64,000 nt of DNA from Arbacia lixula (lineage: Eukaryota > Echinodermata > Echinoidea > Arbacioida > Arbaciidae), in assembly GCA_963669155.1 (NCBI GenBank), contig OZ022584.1:6273681-6337680 (forward strand), read 5' to 3'. The notes under the pieces are model-generated. The model was not told the origin of the DNA, made no database searches, and saw only the letters and a list, made by a program, of their open reading frames with translations. Of the stretch, positions 35,501 to 50,500 are shown piece by piece; position 1 is the first letter of the stretch; every line of letters begins with the position of its first letter. The position numbers and the translations under genes were made by a program.

Positions 35501-38500
35501 CCTGTTTAATGGTGCTTTTTGACATACAAGTTCATACCTGTATTGTATTTTTTTTCTCTCTCTCTCTCTCTCTCTTTAATTGGTTTTGAAGCGCCTTGAG
35601 CATCTAATTAGGATGGAAAGTGCGATACATAAATTCTATGTATTATCATTATTATTTATTACACATACAATCTCGTAGACCACGTGACAACTGAGTGTTC
35701 AGAGACAAGCAAGATAGCACTAGAACAATGGGCTTTGTATTACTATAATGCAATAACAAAATTTCAATGAGATATACGGACAAACATATTCAGGCCTGAA
35801 AATCTTTAAAAATGAACTTGTTTTGACACAATTCCCACAATGCCTAGTTGTGAATACAGTGGGACTGCAATCTATGCTACTGTGAAAGTTAGCAATCAAC
35901 CTAGGCACGACTGTGTTTCAGGCCACGTCTTTCAGATGACATAAAAGGTTGTTCCATGACACAAATAACAAGATTTGAATGATACACATCTGTAAAAAGA
36001 CAAAAATAAACACACAAAGTCTCAAAAATATGGGCAAAAATGTGTCAGTGTCTGATTGCCAAAGAAAAGGCAGCACTGGTGTGCTTGAAGTTTTTAATTT
36101 CATTTTAATTTCTCTTATTTTCACATACAACATAAATATTAATATGAATTTCAAATTAATATAATTAATTCATTGAAGCTGCTTGGAGGCTTCATTTAGT
36201 CGAACTTGAAATGGAATGACCATGTGACTTATATTGTTAAGCACGACTATACACACTCAGCAAACTCAAATACCATTGTCTTTCAAAACGTGATCTGGTA
36301 TCTGTATACACTTGCAGAGTGTGTAACATTCAATCTTGGCTGTGATTTGAGTTGTTTTTTTAACCAATAAAAAAAAACTTTGAATCAACATAGTGAGCTA
36401 GCATAAGGATGGAACATAAGAAAGCAAACACATGGACAAGATACCTTCTCGTTGAGTCTGCGGTAGATCTCCAGCTCCGCCTCACTGCGTGCATCTCTGA
36501 AGATGTTGGTGCTTTGCAGGCCAGCTGCGTGGATGTTGTCTCCAGTCGTGCTGCCGAAAACACCGGGCAGAAAGATTAAAATGATAATAGTCCTCACATT
36601 TCATCGTCTTTATATGTTTATATGTTACAACTATTGACGTTCACTGTATAATACTACGTTTCAATGGTTTTCAAACTGTGAATAATTATGCAAATTCAGG
36701 TATGGCTGTCAACAATTCATGTTAGTATACATTTATTGAAAAGGCCCTCTTTAGATTACACGCTAAATATTTTATCAGAATTGCTCCCAGCATGCATCAG
36801 CAAATACCACATCCTTCGCTCCAAACAGTGCTTTCCTTTTGATTCTTGATTAGTCCTGAAATTGATTACTGATCTGTTCATTTAATTTTCTGTTTCACTA
36901 TCAACATAAGTAATACAAGTATTTCTACCACTCACCCAGTGATGTTTGAGATGAAGTCCTCGAGGTATTTACAGGCATTCTCCAGGTGGATGGTGTTGAC
37001 TGTGACTTGGACCAGCTGAACAGAAAAAGCAGAGGAAATGCAAGATTCGAGGATATAACTTCCTTTTAAAGCTTGTACGATTCTGAATATTGTGATGAGA
37101 GTCTCTTTCCTGGTGGTTATATAGATATTTAACACGTATTGGATTATTCTCTCTATACTTCCTCACTCACTGCGAAGGTGTGCTTGATCTCGACATGTTT
37201 CTCTTCATATCTGTTTTTATTTGTTTTTGTTTTTCTGTTCAGCAAGTTTCATCACCCGCAAAAAACAGAACAGTAATCACTTTGAATATCACAAATTTAA
37301 TGTCACCATTGTTTTCTTAACCCTCATTATCAGGAATTTATATGTGTTTGAAAACCTTAAATCACTTGCCCTGAAAGTTCACTCTCTAAATTGAAGAAAG
37401 ACAGTAGTGATGCTCTGGTTAATGCCTTGTTTATACATGGTACATGTACACAAGAACAATAACAATTCCATACAGTACTGTATACGCCAAATATTTCGCA
37501 AGTCTAATTTTTCGCGAATCAGGACTTCTCGGCAAATTTCGCAAATGGTAAATTCGCGATCATGGAGTACTAGTACTAGTAATACATGTTCTTGAGCATG
37601 TTGCATTCATAATTCCGTGTTGTTAAATTGGCGAATAGTCCAGATTCGCAAAATTCACGAAAATAAAATCCCCGCGAAATATACGGCGTATACAGTACGA
37701 CACCTCTGATCAATGGAGTGGTCCATGAAAGTTAGTGGTCAGGAATCAGTGCTAGTATTCACAATTTAAACAAAATCACAATTTCCATTAAATACGTCTG
37801 ATATTTCTCCAACTTTTACCAATTTGATTTTCTGCTCTTATTCAACATAATTCGTTTCAGGGTTTCATTTTTCTTTAACTCATTTCTCACGGCTGAATTT
37901 TGAGGATTCATGAGCCATGGTCCAGTTAGGACGTCAAAATTTGCCATGGAACTGCAGCAATCAGAAGGGTGTGGCTTGATTGCACGCAATAAGGAATTTA
38001 AAAGTTTTTTCACAGCCTGTTGTCTATTGTCCATACGGCACATTACCCAAGAGGCACCCTGCTCAGTATCTAATCTAATCACTTTTCTATCAATTTTACT
38101 GGAAACTTAAGAAAAATACACTCACATTTATCCACATCAAAGAACCATTAATTTTACTTTAAGAAATGTCAAGAAATACCCCCAATTCAATTGCAAAACT
38201 TCCAGATTACAAAAGAGTAACATCCCTTATTTTGTACGCATTTTAAATGAATTTTATACAATGTACTATCCTTAATCGAAATATGTTATTCTATATGTAC
38301 TTGTTTCATTTTATCAATTTTCATGTTGTATATTTGAGTTCATGTGACTGTTACCATCTCGATGTTGTTGTTTTTATACTGTACATGTAAATTACTATAA
38401 TTCAGCCATGGCTGCCAAATGTTATATATGAATAACCCTTTCTTGAATTGAATTAAATTGATTTGAATTGAATTGAAAAGCCGGCCTGCAATTCGCGGGC

Positions 38501-41500
38501 TCAGTAATGAACAGGTTAGGACAGTGTGATGCCCTACCTCTGTGAGGCCGAGACAGCGCTTGCGGATGAGAGCATTGAGGCAGCCACTGAGTGTGCGTGT
38601 CAGCAGCACGTTGGTGGACTTGCGAATCAAATCATCCCGCTCCGTCTGGGTCAGGTGCAGGTCCTGCGAGAACTTGTGGCAGGCGTAGATGAACTCCTTG
38701 ATCTGCCGATACACCTTGGGCACAAACTCTGAGAAGGGCAGTCGTCTTGGGAATGGGGCCTAACCATTAGGGGAGGGAGGAAGAAATAAGATTTATTTGT
38801 ATCATAATCATCACTTTCATGATCAATTATAGCCCAAGATAACTTGTGGCAGGCATTGATCTGCTTATGCGCCTAAGGCACAAACTCTGAGAAGGGGAGT
38901 CGTCTTGGGAACGGAGCCTAGTATTGGCGTAAAAAAAAAAACCAGTGGGTGAAAAAATTATTTTGTCACTTCGTCTTTGATGACACAAGGCCATGAGAAA
39001 ACAGGAATGATCTATAATGTCTATTCTTATTATTGATACATGATGAAGAGAGAAAGATAGACAGGCAGAGACAGAGGGAGAAAGACAGTGAGAGAGATAG
39101 AGTGACAGACAGACAGAGATGGACAAAGAGCAGAGACAGACAGAGACACAGATATACAGAGAGATGGAGAGACAGAGACAGAGACAGAGACAGACAGAGA
39201 GACAAGGAGTGACAGAGAGAGACAGAGAGACAGAGAGCGACAGAGAAAGGAAGAGCTAAACAGCAATGCCTTACCTTATCTATCTTCTCGTCTCTGAAGG
39301 GAAATGACCTGATGAGGTCATGATACTCTGAGTCTGACTGCACTGCCATCGCCGTGTAATTATCCTCATCAAAGATTTCACTGAAAGAAATCATAGGAAT
39401 AACCATTTATAATTGAAGCAATGATTATTCTCAAGAAAAATCGGTCCACCCCAGCCCACGTTGATTGAATGAGCAACATACAGTCCAAATGTTTGAAACA
39501 ATACATTATCAACTCCACATCATGTTACATTCCAAATGAATTCCACGTTATCCTAATATATTTTACTTTCCTTTTAAAAAAAGCCAGGTAGGAAAATGAC
39601 CCTCTGAAACAAACACGCATAAAATGTCCTCTACATATGATAATAAATGCAGTCTACACTTTCAGCAGAACAGGGCACTGCATAAACTTCCACTTAGCCT
39701 GCCCCAGACACGTATTCTCAAATATTTGTGAACGCTTCATTCAAAATATTTCCAAGTATTCCAGTGGAGGTGTAACATGTAGACTTTATCATTAGGATGC
39801 CTCCCGATACCATTTCTCACCTTATACAAGCACATCTCACTGACACATAATGCACTTTGTATCTGAGATCCCAAAACATTTGGTATCACTCGGAGAAGCA
39901 CGAAAATAAACCATTTTGTCCTGTCGAGTCACAACATATTTATATGTATACTGTTTAATTTCTGCCATAAACCCTTTGTCCTGAACAAGCTAGCCATGTA
40001 GCTTGTAGCTCTATTTACCTGAAGACTTGGACCCATTTCTTCATGAGGATCTCATTGTACTGGTCCTTGAGATCCAGCAAGAACTCTGTCACCGGGGTAG
40101 TGTTGAAGCCATAGCTCTGGGGAACAAGAGAGGAAAAAACATTCTTGCACCCTCATTCATAGCCAAGACCTTTGTAGAGCAAAACTGATTAGTAGTCAGC
40201 TTTCAAATTGGCAACAATGATATTTTATCCAAATACATTTAGATTGAAACACAAAAATGAATTCCCTCATTCATAGCCAAGACCTTTGGAGAGCACAACT
40301 GATTAGTAGTCCGCTTTCAAATTGGCAACAATGATATTGCATCCAAATAGATTTAGATTGAAACACAAAATTTACATTCCATTTTAAAGTATTTCGCTTT
40401 GCAAAATCATTACAAAGGAAATACACTGAACAACTAGAGCAATTTGACTGCCATGCAGTCGATTCAAATGCCTCCGCTTATAGAGTGCCGAAGTGTGACG
40501 TCATTTGAGCATTATTGTCAAGACAACTAGTTCTAAACAATGCGGGTAGAGCAAGCAGCGGTGATCACAGCAGGGACTGTAATTGGGGATGCCCGACACT
40601 AGCCCAATAGACAATATCGGACTGCTAAACCTCTTGCTGGAGTGAGTTTGTTTAGAGCCATTTGTCTTGACAACATGGTCATATGACGACACCACTTCGA
40701 TACTCTATTACATGTAGTTAGCTTCCTCTCATTGAAACTGATACTCTTCTATGGACAGAAAACTTGTAGCTTGAATCAAACAAAGCGTCAAAACATGGGC
40801 TCATGTCGGAAGTAGAGAAGGGGGAAATAAAGCGAAAGAAGATCATGGGAAAAAAGAGAGAACTCCCAGAAGACAAGAAGGGATTGGAATACTTCGGAAG
40901 ATAAGGAGAGATTGGGGAGAAAAGGGAGAGGAAGAAAGAGGGGAAGAAGGAGGAGAAGAAAGGGGAAAGAGAAAGAAGAAGGGGAAGGAGGAGAAGAAAA
41001 AGGAAAGGGGAAGAAGAAGGAAGAAGGAAGAGGAAAAGAGAAGAAGAAGGGGTCAGAGGCACAGAAGAAGAAATTGTAAACAAAATCATTCCTCCAGATT
41101 TTCTATAGTCCAGAAATGCCTCGTTCAAAACCATTCTTGAGAAAATCCCCACATGGTTCACCATGACCATAATCATCAAACATGGCACTTGGCAGCAGGA
41201 AATTAATACCAGAATAAATCAACCAGAAATAATGCCCATGGCCACTTCCGTGGCGGAGGCATAAAAACAAATCATGCCAAATAGAATGACCCTCTATACT
41301 CACATTCACAGTTTGTACAAAGAGGACAACCAGATACTTGATCCGTAGTAATAACGTGGCATCTGTGCAGTATGCCTAAGGTTGAAAGCAAAGCAGAGTG
41401 GAGTAAAGAAGACAATGCATGAATTATCACGGTTTATATATTGCAATCACAATTCCGAATAGCTCAACTTTTGAATTGCTGTTTACTTTTTATAGTTTTA

Positions 41501-44500
41501 ATGATTTCCCCTTCCGATTACTTTTAATACAGGATACACTGTAATGTCATTTTTTTTTAGAAGCAGGTTTTGTGATATTTTCAGGCATTATTACATGTAT
41601 TTTTGTAATGTTCACTTTTGGACAAAATTTGGACTTAAAACATGTGCGTCTCAGATTATCAAGTCAGAGTACAATAATGTCCATTGTGCTCCATACATGT
41701 TAACACACAGATCTTTTCTGCCAGAAGCATCATTAAGTATTACTGATATTGCTATGGTAGTTGCTAGTGGATTGATAGCTGTAATGCAGTTGCCATTGTT
41801 GCATTCTGAATCAATTATTTGATACACACAAATTCGAGTTGAATCATTTTTTAGATTATTTTTCAAGATTATTCTTCAAAAGTGACTCAACAAATTTTAA
41901 CATCTTATTCAACATTTCTTGGAGCAGAATAATGTACTCACTGAATTATTCCTGAGCGTGCTGCCAATCTTGGATAAGGCCGTGTTCCAGAGGTCATCCA
42001 GGTATTCTCTCGTCACCAAGCCTTCTGTTGTGTTTAACACATGATCTTCTAGAACAAAGAACCTGCAGATAGGTAGCAACAACAACAAACACAATAGAAG
42101 CACTTTGAAATAAAACAAATATTAAATCATTTGATTTGGTTTGAACTGAAATTTGCCAGTCCACAGGTGTGGACTTACTTCAGTACTCCTTGAACAAACA
42201 CTGCATTCAATTTCAAATCAATTTAAACATGTTCAATCATGTCCTTAGTCATTGAGGTCTTATAAACATTGAAGTCCATTGGGTGCAAGGTACAAGTATT
42301 ACAGAAGGCCGGCATAAAAGGAAGAACAAAAAAAAAAAACACAATTAAAAAAATACAAGTATGATGTTTCCCAGGGAATGTTTTTTTTTATCCTTCTGAC
42401 TGGAATGAAAGCTTGGATAACTTATCAATATCTAAATGAGTGATAAATCTATTTTTATCTAACTGCCATATCCTGTGACATATGGGATCATGATGTGCCA
42501 CAACTATGTCCCGCTGACGCAGTGCCAATGTGTACCCTCCCTTAGCCCATCTCTCCCAAGGATGCATTAGGACAAGCCTTGTAACATCAGACTGGCTGAG
42601 GGAAGTGCACATGGCCTGTGTGCTTGACAGTTCTTTCTGACCCTAGGTAGGAAGAAGGAGAACTATCAGGAGAAAAAGAATGAATTAAGGAAGAGTCTTC
42701 ATGAAAACATTTATTTGCATACCCGTTAAATGATATTCCCTTCATCAGCCGTCAACATAAGCTGACAACTGGAATACTTGCTATATCTCAGATATAGAGC
42801 TGGCAAACTCAAGCTCTGATAAAACACAAATGACTTCTACAGTTTATCATGTCAGTCAAGAATATGTTTGCCTAAACTATGAGTTGGAATATACTGTTTA
42901 CTCACCCTAAAATCTGATGAAAGTACTTCTTGTAGTGGTCTAGAGATTCATACTAGGAATGTAAAATGGGGAAAGGAAGACAAGTAAAATTATGCAAATG
43001 TCAGATTTGTGTTACAAATAAAGTTAAGAAATTGATTCATTCATTTAATATTTGTAATGCATTTTAGAAACAAATATACAATCATTGTAGGAAATGTCAA
43101 GAGGTGTTTTTTTTCAAGAACTTGCAGATCGACTGGTAGCAATAAGCTCTGATGTGCATATATCATAGGAGATAGTAATATGCAGTATAGGTTCAAAGTA
43201 AACATGGAAGGTGGTGCAAATTATCAAGTTGAACCATGGACCTAGTAGAGATGAACTGTGAATAAACAGCTGCCATCAATCCAATCGCAGTCTGTGCTAT
43301 ATAAGAATGATGCAGGTATTTTTAGGTAAATGACACACAAATGATGCAGGAATTTTCAACAACCATGGCAACATGTTGCTGTGCAATGTCCTTCTGAAAG
43401 ACAAGGGGAAAAATCTCCCCCTGATCATAGATATGCACAGGATTTTAGCACATGTGCAAGTTAACTGGCATCCCTGTAGACTTACTGTGTTCCCCTGAGG
43501 CTGGATGGCTAGTTTGGACTGCTTTGTTCGCTGCTTGCGGTAGTAGTTCTCAAACACCTCCCGCTCACCCAGCACAGAGTAGATATGAAGGCAGCGGTAG
43601 ACGGGAGAGAAGTCCACCTTGTCTTGTGGGCTCACCTCCTAGGGGATTCAACAAAGAAAATTCACATTTTCATTACTTTCTTTTGTACTTAATAATGCAA
43701 TAATGGTTTGATAACAATCTGGTCTTGGGAGCTCACCTCCTAGAGCATTGAACAAAGAAACTTTACAACAACTTAATGGTGATACTTCATAATGTAAAAA
43801 AAAAAAAAGGTGAGAAGTCAACTATGTCTAGAATTCATATCTCCTAATAAAGCAGGGCAAAAGGGATACTAGTAACAATTGTCCAAAAGAAAATTGAATA
43901 TCTAATACCCGCTTGAGAAGTTAAATCTAAACTCGGCAATGCCCAATTGTTAATCAAAGAAGAAAACTGCATTCAGCTTTTGCAGGGAGCTCGCAGCATT
44001 TCTCAGCACTTTGCGCAAGTTGTGAAAGTTAAGAGCTGATACAGTATTGTACGTGAGTCTGAGTATACCTCTTCTTCCTCCATGATGAAGTCGCCCACGG
44101 AGTCCTTGTCTGCCTCGGTGAGGGGAGACTCGGCCTTGGCACTGCGATGTCTGGCCTGCATGAAGGCTGACGTCTCCAGTGTACTCCGCTTCTGAACCTG
44201 AGCAAGGGTTACAGGTCAGGGAGAGATGGGAAGGGGGGGGGGAGAAAGAGGTTAGGGATGGATAAGAAAGTGATTAGGCAGGAATTTGTTCTAGTTGCAC
44301 AATTCAAAATGCTGTATGTAGACCACCTATTACTAAAGACCATTGGTATCTACTTCATAGCCTCCTCCCCAATCCAATTGGTCTTTATAGACAGGTTTGA
44401 ATCAAGTTATTGGTACCTGCTTCATAGCCTCCTCCCCAATCTAATTGGTCTTTATAGACAGGTTTGAATCAAGGTTTTGGTACCTGTTTCATAGCCTCCT

Positions 44501-47500
44501 CCCCAATCTAATTGGTCTTTATAGACAGGTTTGAATCAAGTTATTGGTACCTGTTTCATAGCCTCCTCCCCAAAGTAATTGGTCTTTATAGACAGGTTTG
44601 AATCAAGTTATTGGTACCTGTTTCATAGCCTCCTCCCAATCTAATTGGTCTTTATAGACAGGTTTGAATCAAGTTATTGGTACCTGCTTCATAGCCTCCT
44701 CCCCAATCTAATTGGTATTTATAGACAGGTTTGAATCAAGTTATTGGTACCTGCTTCACAGCCTCCTCCCCAATCTAATTGGTCTTTAAAGACAGGTTTG
44801 AATCAAGTTATTGGTAACTGTTTCATAGCCTCCTCCCCGATCTAATTGGTCTTTATAGACAGGTTTGAATCAAGTTATTGGTACCTGCTTCATAGCCTCC
44901 TCCCCAATCTAATTGGTCTTTATAGACAGGTTTGAATCAAATTATTGGTACCTGTTTCATAGCCTCCTCCCCAATGTAATTGGTCTTTATAGACAGGTTT
45001 GAATCAAGCTATTGGTACCTGCTTCACAGCCTCCTCCCCAATCTAATTGGTCTTTAAAGACAGGTTTGAATCAAGTTATTGGTAACTGTTTCATAGCCTC
45101 CTCCCCGATCTAATTGGTCTTTATAGACAGGTTTGAATCAAGTTATTGGTACCTGCTTCATAGCCTCCTCCCCAACGTAATTGGTCTTTATAGACAGGTT
45201 TGAATCAAATTATTGGTACCTGTTTCATAGCCTCCTCCCCAATGTAATTGGTCTTTATAGACAGGTTTGAATCAAGTTATTGGTACCTGCTTCACAGCCT
45301 CCTCCCCAATCTAACTGGTCTTTATAGACAGGTTTGAATCAAGTTATTGGTACCTGCTTCATAGCCTCCTCCCCAACATAATTGGTCTTTATAGACAGGT
45401 TTGAATCAAGTTATTGGTACCTGTTTCATAGCCTCCTCCCCAATCTAATTGGTCTTTATAGACAGGTTTGAATCAAGTTATTGGTACCTGTTTCATAGCC
45501 TCCTCCCCAACGTAATTGGTCTTTATAGACAGATTTGAATCAATTTATTGGTACCTGCTTCATAGCCTCCTCCTTAACGTAATTGTCTTTATAGACAGGT
45601 TTGAATCAAGTTATTGGTACATGTTTCATAGCCTCCTCCCCAATCTAATTGGTCTTTATAGACAGGTTTGAATCAAGTTATTGGTACCTGCTTCATAGCC
45701 TCCTCCAAATCTAATTGGTCTTCATAGACAGGTTAGAATCAAGTTATTGGTACCTGCTTCATAGCCTCCTCCCCAATCTAATTGGTCTTTATAGACAGGT
45801 TTGAATCAAGCTATTGGTACCTGCTTCACAGCCTCCTCCCCAATCTAATTGGTCTTTATAGACAGGTTTGAATCAATTTATTGGTACCTGCTTCATAGCC
45901 TCCTCCCCAACGTAATTGGTCTTTATAGACAGGTTTGAATCAAGTTATTGGTACCTGTTTCATAGCCTCCTCCCAATCTAATTGGTCTTTATAGACAGGT
46001 TTGAATCAAGTTATTGGTACCTGTTTCATAGCCTCCTCCCCAATCTAATTGGTCTTTATAGACAGGTTTGAATCAAGTTATTGGTACCTGTTTCATAGCC
46101 TCCTCGCCAATCCAATCAGAGTGCTTGCGGATACTCTCCAGGAAGTCCTTGAGGTCACTCATGGAGGCCTCCTTGATGCTAGTTCGGATGCAGGGGATGT
46201 TGTCTGCCATGCGCTCACAGAACCGGTAGCGCCGCACCCTGGGCAGGTACGTGTGCTCCAGTTGCTCCAGTGTCTTCAGGGCGGGGTAGTACCTGTGGGG
46301 GTGGGGAGATGGGTAACCAGTCAATTCACACCATAAACAAGTTGCACCATGACAATGTCACCCCACATCGGCACACATTTTGGTCAAGTCGTCCAACTTT
46401 TTAACCCAATTTCTTTGTTATTTTCTGCTCCTGATCTCAAAATTATTTATGTAAGGTCTAGCAAGTATACATTTGTCATCATATTTACAAAAGAATTGGG
46501 AAAGGTTCAAGAAATGTGATAAAAGATGTCAAACTCTGATCATATATTTTCCGATGAACCAATGATCATATTTCCTTATTACGGGTTGTCCAACTTATTG
46601 TTGGTCAAGAGTCAGCTCTGTTACTCCGGACCTGTCCAGCTAGCCTGCGTATTGTGCATAGATGTGTAGAATTGTGTTAATTTTAAGATTTCTGTTATGC
46701 TTTTGTTAAATCCTTGTCAGTATTGGCATCTAGGACATTTCTCAAACACTACGTGACATTTTATGAATACAAAAAAAAAAAGAAATCAAGAGAAATATCA
46801 AAATTGTGGTGGCGATGACTCAAAGAAGTACGGACACAGTGCAATGTCAATTGATTCCTTGTTGGGATCTCAAAAAATATATGATCATAGCTTGATATAT
46901 TTTTGTTAATTTCTCAGTTTTCCCAAATGCATTCATGGATATGATGAGAAATAAATGTTCTCTAATCTTTGATGCAAAAGTTAGATACCACAAGCAGGAA
47001 ATAATGGACAAATTGACAGGGATCCGAGAGAGGGTACCGTAGAGATTGAGGGAGATAGGGGTAAGGGTGCATGTAGGGTGGGGAGATGAAGGGGATGGGT
47101 ATGGGATGGTGGTGGGAAGATACAGGTCGATTAGGAGAGATGCAGAGGGTGGAGTGATGGGAGAGGACGAGCATAGCTTGGGAAGATGTGGATAGGGTGG
47201 GGAGATAGCAAGGGTAAAGTCAGGATATCAAAGGGGCAGCAGTAGGAGTAGAGAGAAAAGGAGAAGGGAAAGAAGATATACTGTGCTGTTTGCCAATACA
47301 TACACTGAGGCTGTGCCTGAGCTAAACCAAACAGAAAATCTCTTCACATGGACATTCAAAGTGAACCAAACCAAACAATCCTGCAGGGTGGTTCAAATGT
47401 TCAGCAAATTTGTTTTGTTCTTCTGTAATGCTGGTCTTGCTATTTTAACCCAACTGTGCTTGTTCAAGGATATTTAAATTGAGACAGTACCAGTCAAGTT

Positions 47501-50500
47501 TATTTTTTTTTGTTCTTTTATTATGTCAGACTTCTGTAATACTTGTACCTTGTACCCAATGAGCTTCGATGTTTATACGACCTCAATGACTAAGGACATG
47601 ATTGAACATGTTTAAATTGATTTAAAATTATTCAATGCAGTGTTTGTTCAAGGAGTACTCAAGTAAGTCAAGTTGAGCCAGTATCAGATATACCTATGAT
47701 GTATGTATTTTTGTGGGAGGTAATTACATCTACTGTAATAATGTCTCATGAGAAACAGCACATTCATACATTTGCCATATACAAAAACTAAACAAGTAAA
47801 AAGTATTCATGAAGTGCTTTTAAGTTGTATGATACATCATATCTGGTCGCCAAACATATTTTGTGAATGATTATTTTACAACAATGTTTATTAGCAATTG
47901 GCTAGTATAGCTAAATCAATTAAAGCTTGCCAGATTTAAGGACTCTAAAAAATAAAGAGAACTAATATTTTTGTGCACTTAAAATGCACCTTCAACATGT
48001 ATCTTAAACAAGGAAAAACACATTCCGTGAATAAACACATTTCATCGCAGAAAATACATGGGTGTAAATGTGCCCTGTGCTGTGACACTGTGACAATCTA
48101 ATTCATCTGTGTAATTAACCTCATCATTCCATCCGATCACAACAATTCTTTTCTAAGGATTCTTTTTTTATGACAACTTTTGCATCGCTAAATCTAGCAC
48201 AAACTATTTTTTTGTACTGTGCAAAAAATAACCAAGGTCAAAAGACAACACACAGTCTCTGTGAATTACGTTTTTCCCAGAAGCACTGAGAAGCTGTTGG
48301 ACTACTGCCATTATTTCAAGCTTAACTGATTAATTGTGCATGGATTACACTGCATGCAAAGGGAAATAGAATAAAGAGAACCATTCTGTTTCCTTACCTC
48401 TTGCTTTCTATTTGATCATTCAGCTTGCAGTACATCTCAAGGACTACAGACATGAAAATAAAAAGAGAATTACATGTATACTCATGACATTAGACATTGC
48501 AAGTATTTTCATGTCAGGAAGCAATTATAAAGTTGGACTTTTTACGTCCAATCTTTCCACACAGTCAAGTTATGAAGTATAATTGATCACTAGTGCATGT
48601 GACCACTGCGGCGGAAATGAGACACTTATACAAACTCACAATCAAGTGAACACTGTTAGTATAAAATAACTCCAAACATTCTTGAATTTTGGTAATAGAA
48701 TATGGTACACATATTAGCATGCAAGTTCCTTACATTGTGGGGGTGAGGGGGTGGGGAGGGGAGGAGGGGGTCTAATATAACCTTGCCAATTTTTTTGTTG
48801 GATTTTTTTTTTAGTAGTCATAGACTGTATGTGTATGCTGATGCCTACCAATTTAGAATAGGGTGTTTTTGTAATGTATGCAAAACATTACCCCTAACTG
48901 GGAAGTAACGTGTTACAATATTTTGTGATTCAGTTTTGATAAGTGGAATGCACTCTGAATATATAATAGTTGTTGCTGTTCGGACAAACCTTAGACAAGC
49001 TTTTGGGGCTACCATAAGTAATATATTGTTTAAATGACATGCTATACATTTGCATATGAAATTATTCTATTTAAGACAGCCCGTCCCTTTTTCAGATCAC
49101 CACAAAACCATCAAAACATTGGCAAAACATACAGAGAAGTGTTAGCAAGCTGTATACTAATAATTTGAAACTGATACGTAGTGTAAAATTCAAATAATGC
49201 ACGTAAACAACGTCTGATTAATAGTCTTTACCTCAGGCTCTTATCAGTTTGTGTTGAAATATCTGCTTTATTGATTAATCTGTTTATTAAATTATAAAAC
49301 GCATTATGGAAAAAATTGTTCTATAGAAGGAATTATCTCCAAAATTTGGTAATTACTCATAAAATTAGGATTTCACACATGCATAATAACCACTTAGATA
49401 CTGTAACAAAGACTAATACTTTTTTCATAGTAAAAAAAAAGTCGGTTTGAAATTTAACGGCTGAAATTTTTACATATACAGAAACTTCAACATGCTATAT
49501 TCTTAGAAATGGTCTTGAATCACACTTTCTTCAATTTACGATCGTGATAGACGATTTGAAATTTTAAGCTTGCAAAAGGGACGGACAATCTTTAAAGGGC
49601 ATGAACTGTACTGGGAAGACAAAAAGGCCTTCAAAATGTGATTGTGAGCAATCTTCTTGCTAATGGTCTGAAATTCATGTATTGTCCATTTTAGAAACTT
49701 GCTGGAAGTTATTGGCCCTAAAATTTTCCACATTTGGAGAAATGAGTGATTAAATCACAAATCCTCAAATTGTTCGGGCCGAACATTTCGAGGGTTTGTG
49801 ATTTAATCACTAATTGCTCCAAATGTGGATCATATAAGGGTAAATAACTTTCAGTGAGTCTCTAAAATGGAAGTATGAATTTAAGACCATTTGGAAGAAG
49901 ATTGCTCACGATCACCTTTTGATGGCCTTTTTGTCTTCCCAGTTCAGTATATTCCCTTTAAGGGCAGAGTTGTCATTTTTTGAAAAATACAGTATAATAC
50001 AATACAACACAACCTAGTCATTTATACAGTGTAGTAGTAGTTTCACAGTACTTTACAAATAATTCAATATACACGTACCGGTATTAGAGAAACAAAAAAG
50101 ATTCATCACATCCCTAGAATGGCACTTTTTAAAAATGAGCTAGAAAATTTATGATACAAAATGTGCTTCCAATTTCCTACTTGACAGGTGTTCAAGTCTG
50201 TAATTTCATGAGCGACTTCTCTCGCAGTCAGACAGACTACGGACTCTAAGACTGGATGATATCTCATCCTTGTTTCATTTTGGGAATGGCATAATGCAAA
50301 CGGTCATGGTGTCTCAAGAGATCTGAGATCATTCATTTGTTATTAATAGTGTCTGATTTTATCATGACTTAAACATAAAATTGTTTCTCTGGTGGCATTT
50401 TCTGCTAACGACTAAAGCATCAAATTGCAAAACGTAAATTTATGTCATGTGTAGCAATATCATTTATGTAAACTTCTATTCAGCAACTACAAATATTAAT

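Noticed and set aside
42388..42640. Minus-strand open frame in EXOC6 intron 8 as an alternative exon
   Set aside because: There is an acceptor-like CTAG, but joining to exon 8 (phase 2) does not give the open frame, and no Sec15 homology is visible.
44343..46087. Regular 67-bp repeats resembling a CRISPR array
   Set aside because: The units are head-to-tail with no unique spacers, and the sequence lies in an animal intron and derives from an exon end.
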